Below are positions 28,677 through 37,117 of a stretch of DNA of 64,000 bases, piece by piece. The stretch lies in contig NZ_LT607803.1 in the NCBI RefSeq assembly GCF_900090195.1, positions 3,410,001-3,474,000 on the forward strand, read 5' to 3'. This DNA is from Variovorax sp. HW608. Lineage in GTDB: Bacteria; Pseudomonadota; Gammaproteobacteria; Burkholderiales; Burkholderiaceae_C. The stretch's first letter is position 1, and each line of letters opens with the position of its first letter. A program made the position numbers and the translations under genes. The notes below the pieces were generated by a model. That model did no database searches, was not told where the DNA came from, and worked only from the letters and a program-made list of their open reading frames with translations.

Positions 28677-29021
28677 TTACAGGCCGGCTTGCTTCGTCGT
28701 CTCGAGCTTGAACTGCGACGGGACCACGCTGTTCACGAACGCTTCGCGCTTCAGGTTCTGGTTCGCCGAGTGCGCGGTGGCAACGGCGGTGGTGCGAACT
28801 GCCTGGCGGTCGGCCGACGCGGTCAGCGCAGGTTCGACACGCGAGGAGGCGGCATCGCCGTATGCATTCTCGCTGCGGGCGGCGACCACGCCCTGCGCCT
28901 GGACTTCGGCGCGGCTGTTGGCCGACACGGGCGCGTGCACGCCGTCGTAGGTTTCGGCCTGCGCGCCGGCGGCGGCGAGAATCGACAGGGCTGCGGCGGC
29001 GATGAGCTTCGAGGTGTTCAT
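28677..29021 (-). CDS. Small exported protein, paralog B of a tandem pair
   Basis: A 114-residue protein starting MNTSKLIAAAALSILAAAGAQA, nearly the same signal peptide as the 28094 gene, then ETYDGVHAPVSANSRAEVQ. The C-terminal half differs from its paralog (VVPSQFKLETTKQAGL). The unit V/I-ATA-x-A-x-N/DQN occurs in both (VATAHSANQN here, VATANAPDQN there), suggesting repeated motifs. Function unknown; probably periplasmic. It is divergent from the lysR gene, with 184 bases between. Confidence 0.75.
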   Translation of the reverse strand: MNTSKLIAAAALSILAAAGAQAETYDGVHAPVSANSRAEVQAQGVVAARSENAYGDAASSRVEPALTASADRQAVRTTAVATAHSANQNLKREAFVNSVVPSQFKLETTKQAGL

Positions 29022-29140
29022 TCTGGAGGTCTTCCTTGGTTTGGTTCTGGTTACGTCGGCCGGGCATTCATCAGCGATGGGATCCCGGCTCGGCCAGATC
29101 AGTCTTGGTTGGCTGCTCTGTGCCGCGAGTTTGCTCCCGT

Positions 29141-29163
29141 TTTCTAGGTAGAAACCCTATAAA
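29141..29163 (+). promoter_or_regulatory. Palindromic operator and -10 element upstream of lysR
   Basis: TTTCTA-GG-TAGAAA (29141-29154) is a perfect inverted repeat, and TATAAA (29158-29163) follows three bases later. It lies between the divergent lysR and exported-protein genes and could be the binding site of the regulator for autoregulation and for control of paralog B. Confidence 0.45.
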
Positions 29164-29205
29164 ACTGAACAACGGTGTTCACCAAAGAGAAACAATGGAA
29201 TTCCA

Positions 29206-30156
29206 ATGGACAGTCTTGACTTGCTGAAAGCCTTTCGTGAGGTTGCCGCGCGGGGCAGCTTTTCGCGCGCCGCGACCACGCTCGGGATGTCGAAGGCGAA
29301 TATCAGCAAATACGTGGCGCAGCTCGAGGAGCGCCTCGGCGTGCGGCTCTTGAACCGCTCGACGCGCTCGGTGAGCCTGACCGACGCCGGGCATCTGCTG
29401 CTCGAACGCAGCACGCCGTTCATGGAAATGGTCGAGCTCACGCAGAGCGAGCTGCAGGAGCACGCGGGGAATCCGCGCGGACGGCTGCGGATCACCGCGC
29501 CGCACGGCCTGAGCCAGGGCAAGTTCCCGGGCCTGATCGGCGAATTCATGGCCACCTATCCGGACGTGCATGTAAGCCTGCACCTGAGCAACCGCGTGAT
29601 CGACCTCGTGGGGGAAGGCGTGGACATCGCGCTGCGCCTGGGCCGCATCCGCGACGAGAACCTCATCGTGCGGCGGCTCCAGCGGATGGACCTCGCGCTT
29701 TGCGCGACGCCGGGCTACTGGGCCAAGCGCGGCCTCCCCAGGAAGCCGGACGACATGCGGCGGCATGACGTGCTGACCTATTCGCTGGCGGGCAACACGC
29801 CCAGCCTGCCTTTCGAAGTGGACGGCAAGCCCTACAGCGTCCCGGTGCACAGCCGCATGGACGCCAACGACGCGGCGCCGCTGATCGGCGTTGCCCTGTC
29901 CGGACTCGGCGCGGTGTGCGTGCCGGCGATCATGGCCCAGCCCGAGATCGAGCGCGGCGCGCTCGTGCCGGTGCTCAAGGACTACATGCCGACCGACCTG
30001 TGGCTGTACGCCGCCTACACGCAGCGCCGCCACAACAGCGCGGCGCTTCGCGCCATGCTCGACTTTCTCGAGTCCAGGGTCGCCGAGGCGGCGCCCGCCC
30101 GGCCTGCGAAGCGCAGCACCCGCGTGGCCCGCGCCGCATCGACGGCGCCGGCCTGA
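29206..30156 (+). CDS. LysR-family transcriptional regulator
   Basis: A 316-residue regulator. The N-terminal winged helix (about 1-60) has LLKAFREVAARGSFSRAATTLGMSKANISKYVAQLEERLG and LLNRSTRSVSLTDAG; the effector domain runs to about 295, with GRLRITAPHGL, VDIALRLGRIRDENL and DLWLYAAY. It belongs to the large CrgA/DmlR-like group, which act on nearby catabolic or redox genes. The C-terminal 25 residues are an Ala/Arg-rich tail. Candidate targets are the dienelactone hydrolase gene, read toward it, and the exported-protein genes, read away from it. Confidence 0.93.
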   Translation: MDSLDLLKAFREVAARGSFSRAATTLGMSKANISKYVAQLEERLGVRLLNRSTRSVSLTDAGHLLLERSTPFMEMVELTQSELQEHAGNPRGRLRITAPHGLSQGKFPGLIGEFMATYPDVHVSLHLSNRVIDLVGEGVDIALRLGRIRDENLIVRRLQRMDLALCATPGYWAKRGLPRKPDDMRRHDVLTYSLAGNTPSLPFEVDGKPYSVPVHSRMDANDAAPLIGVALSGLGAVCVPAIMAQPEIERGALVPVLKDYMPTDLWLYAAYTQRRHNSAALRAMLDFLESRVAEAAPARPAKRSTRVARAASTAPA

Positions 30157-30161
30157 TCCGC

Positions 30162-30845
30162 TCAGCCGAGGTGCCTGGCGAAGAACGCCAGCGTGCGCTC
30201 CTTCGCGAGCTTGGCCGCCTGGGCGTTGTAGGCGCCGCGCTGGTCGCAGTTGAAGCCGTGACCGCAGTCATAGAGGTGGACTTCGACCCCGGGATGCGCC
30301 TTCCTGAGGGCTTCGACGGTGTCGAGCGGAATCCAGTGGTCTTCCTTGCCGAAGTGCGCGAGCACCGGCACCTTGGGCTGGCGTGCGATTTCCCCGGGCG
30401 TCGTCGAACCGCCGCCGTAGTAGGGCACCGCGGCCGACAGTCCCGAGAGTTGCACGGCCGCGCGCCACGTCAGGAGGCCGCCCCAGCAGTAGCCGACGAT
30501 GCCCACCTTGCCGGCCTTCGTCGCGTAGTCGACCGCGGCCTGCAGGTCCTGCAGCACGCCCGGCGCCGGCAGCCCTTCGACCGCCGCCTTGAGCGCGGCC
30601 CCGGCCTTCATGTCGTCCTCGGCGTAGCCGAGTTCGACGTCTTGCTTCACGCGATGGAAGGTCGCCGGCGCAATCGCGAGATAGCCGTCCGCCGCGTAGC
30701 CATCGGCGACCGCGCGGATGTGCGAATTCACGCCGAAGATTTCCTGCACGACCACCACGGCGCCCTTGGGCTTGCCCGCCGGTTCCGCGACGTACGCGGG
30801 AAAGGTGCAGCCGTCCCTGGCGGTGAGATCGATGAATTGACCCAT
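30162..30845 (-). CDS. Dienelactone hydrolase family protein
   Basis: A 227-residue alpha/beta hydrolase with AAGGAG before the start at 30845. It shows the DLH pattern: Glu in VVQEIFGVN, nucleophile Cys in GIVGYCWGG, Asp in FGKEDHWIP and His in CGHGFNCDQR. DLH cleaves the lactone ring in chloroaromatic degradation, but many homologs have other or unknown substrates. It lies 26 bases downstream of the isomerase gene and is probably cotranscribed with it. Confidence 0.93.
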   Translation of the reverse strand: MGQFIDLTARDGCTFPAYVAEPAGKPKGAVVVVQEIFGVNSHIRAVADGYAADGYLAIAPATFHRVKQDVELGYAEDDMKAGAALKAAVEGLPAPGVLQDLQAAVDYATKAGKVGIVGYCWGGLLTWRAAVQLSGLSAAVPYYGGGSTTPGEIARQPKVPVLAHFGKEDHWIPLDTVEALRKAHPGVEVHLYDCGHGFNCDQRGAYNAQAAKLAKERTLAFFARHLG

Positions 30846-30871
30846 GTGAGTGCTCCTTTGCTTGTTGATCG

Positions 30872-31471
30872 TTATGGCTTGAGTGCGCGCTCGACGAATT
30901 CGAGCCGGTCCTGGCCCCAGAAGATCTCGCCGTCGATCACGTAGCTCGGCGCACCGAAGACCTTGGTGTCGATGGCTTCCTGGGTGTAGTCCTCGTAGCG
31001 TTCCTGCACGGTCTGGCTGAGCGACTGCTCGACGCGCCGCGCCGACAGGCCGCATTCGGCGACGAGGGCCTCCAGCACCTTGGGGTCCGCGATGTTGCGT
31101 TCCTGCACCCACACCGCCGCGAAGATCGCCGCGCACAGTTTCATCGCGATGTCGGTGCCGTCATGCAGATCGACCGCAATGATGAGCTTGGCCGCATCGT
31201 CGCTCGCCACCGGGAAGAACTTGGGTTTGGGATTCAGCGGGATGTCCAGATGGTGGGAAAAGCGTGCCAGCTCGACCAGCCGGTAGGCCTGCCGCTGCGG
31301 CGCGCGCTTGCCCAGCGGCAGCCCGCCGGACACCGGGAACACCGCGCCGAAATCGATCGGCCGCACGCGCACGGCGGCGCCGTGGGACTTGGCGATGGCG
31401 GCGAAGCGCGCATGTCCGAGGTAGGTCCAAGGGCTCTGGGGCGTGAAGTAGTAGTCGATGGTGCGGCTCAC
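30872..31471 (-). CDS. DsbA-family 2-hydroxychromene-2-carboxylate isomerase
   Basis: The start is a GTG at 31471 (reading MSRTIDYYFTPQSPWTYLG), which has GAGGAG upstream and matches the family N-terminus; the longer frame to 31639 is not supported. The 199-residue protein has the SPW-Y active-site pattern near residue 14, the IDFGAVF and KFFPVASDDAA segments, and late GAPSYVIDGEIFWGQDRLEFVERAL. Family members are glutathione-dependent isomerases in naphthalene degradation or GST-kappa-like enzymes. The true substrate here is open. Confidence 0.88.
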   Translation of the reverse strand: MSRTIDYYFTPQSPWTYLGHARFAAIAKSHGAAVRVRPIDFGAVFPVSGGLPLGKRAPQRQAYRLVELARFSHHLDIPLNPKPKFFPVASDDAAKLIIAVDLHDGTDIAMKLCAAIFAAVWVQERNIADPKVLEALVAECGLSARRVEQSLSQTVQERYEDYTQEAIDTKVFGAPSYVIDGEIFWGQDRLEFVERALKP

Positions 31472-31544
31472 GGGAGGCTCCTCGATGATGTAATCCGACC
31501 CAGGGTTTTTAACTGAGGCACGGCTTCTGTGCAGGAGGTGGGAA

Positions 31545-32291
31545 TTGGACAAGGTGCTCTTGGTCACGGGCGGCAGTCGCGGCATCGGCGCCGCCACGGC
31601 CTTGCTGGCGGCGAAGCGCGGCTTTGCGGTCGCGGTCAACTACACGAGCAATTCGCTCGCCGCCGATGAAGTGGTGCGCGCGATCCGCGCCGACGGCGGC
31701 ACCGCGATCACCGTCAAGGCCGACGTGGGCGTCGAAGCGCAGGTGCTGGCGATGTTCGACAAGGTCGATGCCAAGCTGGGCCGCCTCACCGCGCTGGTGA
31801 ACAACGCCGGCATCGTCGACGTGCAGGCGCGCGTCGACGAGATGAGCTTCGAGCGCCTCGAACGCATGCTGCGCATCAACGTGATCGGCAGCTTCCTTTG
31901 CGCGCGCGAGGCCGTGCGGCGCATGAGCACGAAGCACGGCGGCGAAGGCGGCGCCATCGTCAATCTCTCCAGCGCGGCGGCGCGGCTCGGCTCGCCGGGG
32001 CAGTACGTCGACTACGCGGCCAGCAAGGGCGCGATCGAGAGCTTCACCATCGGGCTGGCGAAGGAAGTCGCGGACGAGGGCATCCGCGTCAACGCGGTGC
32101 GGCCGGGCCTGATCGACACCGAGATCCACGCCTCGGGCGGCATGCCCGACCGCGCCTTCCAGCTCGCGCCGACGGTGCCGATGAAACGCACCGGCAGCGC
32201 CGAGGAAGTGGCGCAGGCCATCGTCTGGCTGCTGTCGGATGACGCCAGCTATGTGACGGGCACCTCGCTCGACGTGACGGGCGGACGCTAG
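31545..32291 (+). CDS. SDR-family oxidoreductase (TTG start)
   Basis: A 248-residue short-chain dehydrogenase/reductase. The TTG at 31545 is preceded by a very strong ribosome site (AGGAGGTG), and the Rossmann motif VTGGSRGIG starts at residue 8, so no upstream start is needed. The catalytic Ser is in VNLSSAAARLG and the YxxxK in VDYAASKGAI; NNAG is at about 84. The product would reduce or oxidise a sugar, alcohol or acyl group. Its stop codon TAG is completed by the first base of the IS630-family element inserted at its end. Confidence 0.92.
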   Translation: MDKVLLVTGGSRGIGAATALLAAKRGFAVAVNYTSNSLAADEVVRAIRADGGTAITVKADVGVEAQVLAMFDKVDAKLGRLTALVNNAGIVDVQARVDEMSFERLERMLRINVIGSFLCAREAVRRMSTKHGGEGGAIVNLSSAAARLGSPGQYVDYAASKGAIESFTIGLAKEVADEGIRVNAVRPGLIDTEIHASGGMPDRAFQLAPTVPMKRTGSAEEVAQAIVWLLSDDASYVTGTSLDVTGGR

Positions 32292-32319
32292 TGTAGTGTT
32301 CTGTTCTTAACGGAACTTA
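32289..32319 (+). repeat. Left end of IS630-family element with TA duplication
   Basis: TA (32289-32290) is the left target copy; the terminal inverted repeat runs from 32291 to about 32319, ending in CGGAACTTA. Confidence 0.88.
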
Positions 32320-33454
32320 TATGAATCGGGCTTCTCTCATGCTCTACTGCCATCCAGGTTGGAGAGAGCGAATGCGAGTTGCCTCCGAAATAGTGTTGAA
32401 CGATGAGGAGCGAGGCGAGTTGACGAGGCTGGTTCGCTCCAAGCTCACGAGCGTGAGGCTGGCGCAGCGCGCGCGCATCGTGCTGCTGGCCGCTGACGGG
32501 GTGCAAAACAAGGACATCGCCGAGCAGTTGGGAATCGGACGCGTGCAGGTCGCACGTTGGCGTGAGCGCTATGGGCAATTGCGCCTGGCCGGCATCCAGC
32601 GCGACTTGCCGCGCGGCGCGCCGCCGGTGAAGGTTGACGTTGCTCGCCTGGTGGCGTTGACGACCCAGAGCACGCCCGCGGCGGCCACGCACTGGAGCAC
32701 GCGCAAGATGGGCGCCGAGTTGGGCGTGAGCGCCAGCACCGTCATGCGCCATTGGCACGCCCACGGCTTGAAGCCGCATATCGTGCGCGGCTTCAAGGTC
32801 TCGCGGGACCCGAAGTTTGTCCAGAAGCTCGAAGACATCGTGGGGCTGTACATGTCGCCACCCGAGCATGCGCTGGTGCTGTGCTGTGACGAGAAGAGCC
32901 AGGTGCAGGCGCTGGACCGCACGCAGCCCGGGCTGCCGATGAAGAAGGGGCGCGCGGCCACCATGACGCACGATTACAAGCGCAACGGCACCACCACCTT
33001 GTTTGCCGCGCTCAACGTGCTGGACGGCCAGATCATCGGCCAGTGCCAGCAGCACCACACCCACGTCGAGTGGCTGAAGTTCCTGCGCCAAATCGATCGC
33101 CAGACGCCCAAGGACAAGACGCTGCATCTGGTCGCCGACAACTACGCCACGCACAAGCATCCGGCCGTGCAGGAGTGGCTGGCCAAGCATCCGCGCTTCA
33201 ACATGCACTTCACGCCCACCTCGGCGTCGTGGCTGAACATGGTCGAGCGCTTCTTTCGCGACATCACCACCGAGCGGCTGCGCCGCGGCGTGTTCACCAG
33301 CGTGCCCGAACTCGTCGCTGCCATCGATGAGTACGTCGCACATCACAACATCAAACCCAAGCCGTTCATCTGGACCAAGAGCGCTCGCGACATCCTGCAG
33401 AAGGTCATTCGTGCCAACCGCCGCTTAAGTTCCAAACAGAATGGAACACTGCAC
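32291..33454 (+). mobile_element. IS630-family insertion sequence, complete
   Basis: The element is 1164 bp, flanked by the dinucleotide TA at 32289-32290 and 33455-33456, the target duplication typical of IS630/Tc1 elements. The ends are imperfect inverted repeats of about 29 bp (left starts GTGTAGTGTTCTGTTC, right reverse complement starts GTGCAGTGTTCCATTC; both end in GGAACTTA/GAACTTA). It encodes one intact transposase. It inserted in the TA of a TAG stop codon. Confidence 0.93.
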
Positions 33455-33457
33455 TAG
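32321..33457 (+). CDS. IS630-family transposase
   Basis: A 378-residue DDE transposase. The N-terminal helix-turn-helix (about 40-110) includes RAQRARIVLLAADGVQNKDIAEQLGIG-like sequence; the catalytic domain has LVLCCDEKSQVQAL (first Asp), LHLVADNYATHKHP (second Asp) and SWLNMVERFFRDITTE (Glu). The start may be the in-frame ATG at residue 18 (MRVASEIVLNDEERGELTRLV), nearer the family start. The stop TAG is formed by the right TA duplication plus the next host base, so the ORF ends exactly at the element border. Confidence 0.94.
   Translation: MNRASLMLYCHPGWRERMRVASEIVLNDEERGELTRLVRSKLTSVRLAQRARIVLLAADGVQNKDIAEQLGIGRVQVARWRERYGQLRLAGIQRDLPRGAPPVKVDVARLVALTTQSTPAAATHWSTRKMGAELGVSASTVMRHWHAHGLKPHIVRGFKVSRDPKFVQKLEDIVGLYMSPPEHALVLCCDEKSQVQALDRTQPGLPMKKGRAATMTHDYKRNGTTTLFAALNVLDGQIIGQCQQHHTHVEWLKFLRQIDRQTPKDKTLHLVADNYATHKHPAVQEWLAKHPRFNMHFTPTSASWLNMVERFFRDITTERLRRGVFTSVPELVAAIDEYVAHHNIKPKPFIWTKSARDILQKVIRANRRLSSKQNGTLH
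33426..33456 (-). repeat. Right end of IS630-family element with TA duplication
   Basis: The right inverted repeat (33426-33454, TAAGTTCC at the inner end, AACACTGCAC at the outer end) is followed by TA at 33455-33456. Confidence 0.88.
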
Positions 33458-34114
33458 ATGGCCACGCCGACGATGGACCTGATCAAGCCGCTGATCACGC
33501 TGCTGGCCATCGTGAATCCGCTGGCGATCGTCCCGTTCTTCATCCACTACACCCAGGGCTGCACCGATCTGCAGCGCAGGCGCACGGCCTGGGTGTCGGC
33601 CTTCAGCGCCTTCGTCGTCATCGCGGTGAGCGCGCTGCTCGGGCTGCAGCTGCTGTCGTTCTTCGGCATCTCGATCGCGAGCTTCCAGGTCGGCGGCGGC
33701 ATGCTGCTGCTGATGAGCTCGCTCTCCATGCTCAATGCGCAGCCGGCCGAATCCAAGACCACCACCGAGGAGATCCGCGCGACCGAGGTGAAGGCCTCGC
33801 TCGGCGCCTCGATCGCAGTGGTGCCGCTGACCATCCCGCTCCTGACCGGACCGGCCACGATGTCGACCGTGGTCATCTTCGCCGAGCGGGCGCAGCACTA
33901 CTGGGAGCTCGCGGTGCTGGTCGGCTACGGCGTCGTGATCGGGCTGGCCACCGGCGTGACCTTCTCGCTCGCCGAGCCGATCTCGCGCGTGCTCGGCAAG
34001 ACCGGCATCAACGTCATGACGCGGCTGATGGGCCTGATCCTCGCCGCGCTCGCGGTCGAAGTGATGGCGGCCGGGCTCGGCACGCTGTTCCCGGTGCTGC
34101 ACCGGGCGGCGTGA
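33458..34114 (+). CDS. MarC-family integral membrane protein
   Basis: A 218-residue protein with about six membrane segments, of the MarC/UPF0056 family: LLAIVNPLAIVPFFIHYT at the N-terminus, then ISIASFQVGGGMLLL and VVPLTIPLLTGPATMSTVVI, which are conserved. The function is unknown; the old link to multiple antibiotic resistance was not confirmed. The ATG directly follows the IS630 transposase stop. Before the insertion it directly followed the SDR stop codon (TAGATG). Confidence 0.9.
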   Translation: MATPTMDLIKPLITLLAIVNPLAIVPFFIHYTQGCTDLQRRRTAWVSAFSAFVVIAVSALLGLQLLSFFGISIASFQVGGGMLLLMSSLSMLNAQPAESKTTTEEIRATEVKASLGASIAVVPLTIPLLTGPATMSTVVIFAERAQHYWELAVLVGYGVVIGLATGVTFSLAEPISRVLGKTGINVMTRLMGLILAALAVEVMAAGLGTLFPVLHRAA

Positions 34115-34123
34115 TCCCCGACC

Positions 34124-34588
34124 TTAGCGTGCAACCAGCTCGACGATGCGCGGCGTGACCGCGCCGCCATCGAGCAGCAGTTCGGCGGCGGAGATCGGCA
34201 GCTTGAAGCGCCTCGGCCCGGCGCTCCCGGGATTGATGTAGAGGACGCCTTCGCGCTCCTGCGCCAGCGGCCGGTGCGAATGCCCGGAAACCACCACGCG
34301 CACACCGGCGGCGACGGGGCCCGCGGGCAATTCCGCGAGGTTGTGGATCGCGTAGATGCGCACGCCATCGAGCTCGAGCAAGGCCGTTTCCGGAATCTCC
34401 TGTGCCCAGGCACCCCGGTCGTTGTTGCCGCGAACAACGGTCAGCGGCGCGACCCCGGCCAGCGCGTCGAGGATGCGCTGCCCGCAGATGTCGCCGCCAT
34501 GGATGATGTGGTCGCAGCCGCGCAGGAACGCCAGCGCCTCGGGCCGCAGCAGGTCGTGCGTGTCAGAGACGAGGCCGATGCGTCGCAT
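34124..34588 (-). CDS. YfcE/MJ0936-family metallophosphoesterase
   Basis: A 154-residue phosphodiesterase with all metal-binding blocks: GLVSDTHD (residues 5-12), HIIHGGDI, VVRGNNDRG, YAIHN and VVSGHSHRP, and late LYINPGSAGPRR. The fold binds two metals, often Mn2+, and cleaves phosphodiesters; the natural substrate is unknown. It is convergent with marC, nine bases apart. Confidence 0.92.
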   Translation of the reverse strand: MRRIGLVSDTHDLLRPEALAFLRGCDHIIHGGDICGQRILDALAGVAPLTVVRGNNDRGAWAQEIPETALLELDGVRIYAIHNLAELPAGPVAAGVRVVVSGHSHRPLAQEREGVLYINPGSAGPRRFKLPISAAELLLDGGAVTPRIVELVAR

Positions 34589-34613
34589 GCGGCAGCAGCC
34601 GGTGTTGCCGCCC

Positions 34614-35276
34614 TCAGCGCGGCTGGCTGACCCAGGCCACGATGTCGGTGACCACTGCGTCGCTCGCGGCCGCGAGCGCCTTCACGCCGCCCGGCGCGTC
34701 GTTGCTCGGCGCCGGCTGCCGAGCGGTGAAGCTGCGTTGCGCGAGCACGCGGTCGCCGCCCGGCGCGGTGCGGATCAGGGTCGCGTTGACGCGGATCAGG
34801 CCCACGCTGGTCGAGGGCGATTCGAAGAAATGGCTGAACTCCTCCAGCGTGACGCGCAAGGTATCCGGCATCCGGCCTTCGGTGCGCGCGATGGTGGCGC
34901 TCTCCTCCGGCCCCAGCACCGGGCGCGTGGCGACGAGCGCCTCGCGCAGCCGCTGCCGGAACAATTGGGCAGGCGCCTGGCTCCAGCGCGACTGGCCGTA
35001 GGGCCTGACCTCGTTCGCGTCCGCGTAGCCGAGGCGGTAGAGCATCTGCGTGCCGTCGAGCCGGGTGTTCGCCTCGATGTCGGCCAGCGCCAGCGGCTGC
35101 AACGCGGGCGTGCCGGTGCGTGCGGAAGCGGCCGATACCGGCCCCGGCCCGAAGTCGTAGAGCGTCGCGCGGGCGGGCTTGTCGGGCAGCGCGCCGCAGC
35201 CCGCCATCAGGAGCGCCGCCAGCAGCGCAACGGCGGTGGCCGCGTTCTTCAACGGTGGGAGCATCTTCATGGTCAT
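34614..35276 (-). CDS. ABC-type transport auxiliary lipoprotein (MCE system)
   Basis: A 220-residue lipoprotein with a signal ending in LLMAGC (Cys27) and an ABC_trans_aux-type body: TLYDFGPGP near the start, MLYRLGYADANEVRPYGQSRWSQAPAQL in the middle (the usual Y-x-x-S-x-W-x-x-P region), then LRVTLEEFSHFF. In PqiABC-like systems this lipoprotein sits in the outer membrane and works with the MCE protein. It starts four bases after the MlaD-like gene and ends the operon. Confidence 0.9.
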   Translation of the reverse strand: MTMKMLPPLKNAATAVALLAALLMAGCGALPDKPARATLYDFGPGPVSAASARTGTPALQPLALADIEANTRLDGTQMLYRLGYADANEVRPYGQSRWSQAPAQLFRQRLREALVATRPVLGPEESATIARTEGRMPDTLRVTLEEFSHFFESPSTSVGLIRVNATLIRTAPGGDRVLAQRSFTARQPAPSNDAPGGVKALAAASDAVVTDIVAWVSQPR

Positions 35277-35280
35277 GATC

Positions 35281-36264
35281 TCAGGGCGCGGGGGAAGCGG
35301 AAGGCGAAGCGAAGCCCGGTTCGCCCGGCCCCGCGACCACGCCGCCGCTGCCGAACAGCAGCGATTGCGGGTTGTCGTTGATGTTGTCCGCCGCCCGCCC
35401 GAGGCGACGCACCGCGCGCGAAGTGTCGTCGGCCACGCGGTTCAAACGCGGCAGCGTGGCGTTGTTGAAGGACTCCACCGCCTGCGACAGCGACCTGGTC
35501 CCGTCGCCGAGCCGGTCGATCGGGCCGTCCTGCGCGTTGAGCCGCACCACCGTGTTGTTGAGGTTGCCTGCGACACGCGAAACGTCGCTGGCCGCGCCCT
35601 TGACCGAGACCATGGTGTCCTTGGTGCGCTCCACCAGCGGCGGCAGGGCCTTGAGCGTGGGGTTGAGGCCGGTCTTGATGGTGTCGTCGAGCGACCTCGT
35701 GAGCTGGTTGGCGCTCGCCGCCGCCTGCGCGATGTTCTCCAGCGCATCGGCGATGCGCTTCTGGTTGTCCTCGCTCAGCAGCGTGTTGAGGCGCTTCGTC
35801 GCGTCCTCGACCCGGCCGACGATCGCCTCGCCGCGGTCCTGCAGTTGCGAGAGCAGCGAGGGCTTGAGCGGGATGCGCGGCGGGTTGTCGTTGTCGGGCA
35901 CGAGCGCCACCTGCGATTCGCCCTTGTCGTCGAGCGCGATGAAGGCCAGCCCGGTCACGCCCTGGTAGCTCAGCGTCGCGAAGGTCGAGGTCGTGAGCGG
36001 CACGCGCTGGTCGACCGTGATGCGCACGCGCACATTGCCCTTGACCTTGGGATCGAAGTCGATCGAAGCGACCTTGCCGACCGCGATGCCGCGATAGCGC
36101 ACCATCGCCTGCGGCTGCAGGCCGCTCACCGGATCGCGCGTGGACAGTTCGAAGGTGTTGCGCACCGTGTCGTCGCGCGTGAGCCAGACGACCAGCGCGA
36201 CGAGCACGGCGACCAGGCCGAGGACGAAGACACCGGCGGCCAGGGCATGGGCCTTGTTTTCCAT
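35281..36264 (-). CDS. MlaD-like MCE-domain protein
   Basis: A 327-residue periplasmic protein anchored by one N-terminal membrane helix (residues 6-28). The MCE domain (about 38-115) has GLQPQAMVRYRGIAVGKVASIDFDP and TYQGVTGLAFIALDD-like sequence. A long helical region follows (about 150-310), suited to forming a tube for lipids between the membranes. It works with the ATPase and permease encoded upstream in the same operon. The C-terminus is Ser/Pro/Ala-rich. Confidence 0.94.
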   Translation of the reverse strand: MENKAHALAAGVFVLGLVAVLVALVVWLTRDDTVRNTFELSTRDPVSGLQPQAMVRYRGIAVGKVASIDFDPKVKGNVRVRITVDQRVPLTTSTFATLSYQGVTGLAFIALDDKGESQVALVPDNDNPPRIPLKPSLLSQLQDRGEAIVGRVEDATKRLNTLLSEDNQKRIADALENIAQAAASANQLTRSLDDTIKTGLNPTLKALPPLVERTKDTMVSVKGAASDVSRVAGNLNNTVVRLNAQDGPIDRLGDGTRSLSQAVESFNNATLPRLNRVADDTSRAVRRLGRAADNINDNPQSLLFGSGGVVAGPGEPGFASPSASPAP

Positions 36265-36269
36265 GGCAG

Positions 36270-37115
36270 CTACCTTTCGTTTTGGGGGGACGAGGCCGTG
36301 TCGGCCGGTCCGGCGAGGGCCGCGGGGACGGAGCCGTCATGGAGCGCCTCCATGGCGCGCTGGCCGCGGCCGCCGAGAAAGTATTCGTGGATGAAGGGGT
36401 GCGGGTAGGCGATGACGTCGCGCGCCGTGCCCGCGACGATCACCTTGTGGTCGGCCAGCACCGCGATGCGCGTGCTCAGGTCGAACAGCGTGTCGAGGTC
36501 GTGCGTGACCATCACCACCGTGAGCCCGAGTTCGCGATGCAGCCCGCGCAGCAGGTCGCAGAAGCCGTCGGCGCCCTCGGGATCGAGGCCGGCGGTGGGC
36601 TCGTCGAGCAGCAGCAGCGGCGGGTCCATGATGAGCGCGCGCGCGAGCGCCACGCGCTTGATCATGCCGCCCGAGAGATCGGCCGGACTCTTGGTCGCGT
36701 GCTTGGGTTCCAGGCCCACCATCTGCAGCTTGACCAGCGCGGCGTCGCGGATGAGCTCGTCGGGCAGCACCTTGAGTTCGCGCAGCGGGAACGCGATGTT
36801 GTCCAGCACGCTGAAGGCCGAGAACAGCGCACCGTGCTGGAACAGCATGCCGACGTTGGCCGCGCCCTTCGCGCTGAACTGGCCCGGCGGCCGGCCGAGC
36901 ACCGTGACCGTGCCCTTGGACGGATGCTCCAGGCCGAGGATCTGGCGCAGCAGCACCGTCTTGCCGGTGCCCGAGCCGCCGACCAGCGACAGCACCTCGC
37001 CGCGCCGGATCGTGAGATCGAGATCGCGGTGCACCACCTGATCGCCGTCCGGGGTCTTGAAGACCGTCCAGAGCTTGCGGATCTCGACGAGAGGCGCGCT
37101 GGGGGCGAGTGTCAT
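36270..37115 (-). CDS. ABC transporter ATP-binding protein, MlaF-like
   Basis: A 281-residue ATPase. Walker A is GGSGTGKTVLLRQ, the Q-loop is MLFQHGALFSAFSV, the signature LSGGMIKRVALARAL, Walker B LLLLDEPTAGLDP, and the switch His is in VTHDLDTLF. The signature GGM-KR and the HGALFSA Q-loop are typical of MlaF. The start at 37115 lies two bases after the permease stop codon. The energy from ATP drives lipid movement through the MlaE-like permease. Confidence 0.95.
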   Translation of the reverse strand: MTLAPSAPLVEIRKLWTVFKTPDGDQVVHRDLDLTIRRGEVLSLVGGSGTGKTVLLRQILGLEHPSKGTVTVLGRPPGQFSAKGAANVGMLFQHGALFSAFSVLDNIAFPLRELKVLPDELIRDAALVKLQMVGLEPKHATKSPADLSGGMIKRVALARALIMDPPLLLLDEPTAGLDPEGADGFCDLLRGLHRELGLTVVMVTHDLDTLFDLSTRIAVLADHKVIVAGTARDVIAYPHPFIHEYFLGGRGQRAMEALHDGSVPAALAGPADTASSPQNER

Positions 37116-37117
37116 GC

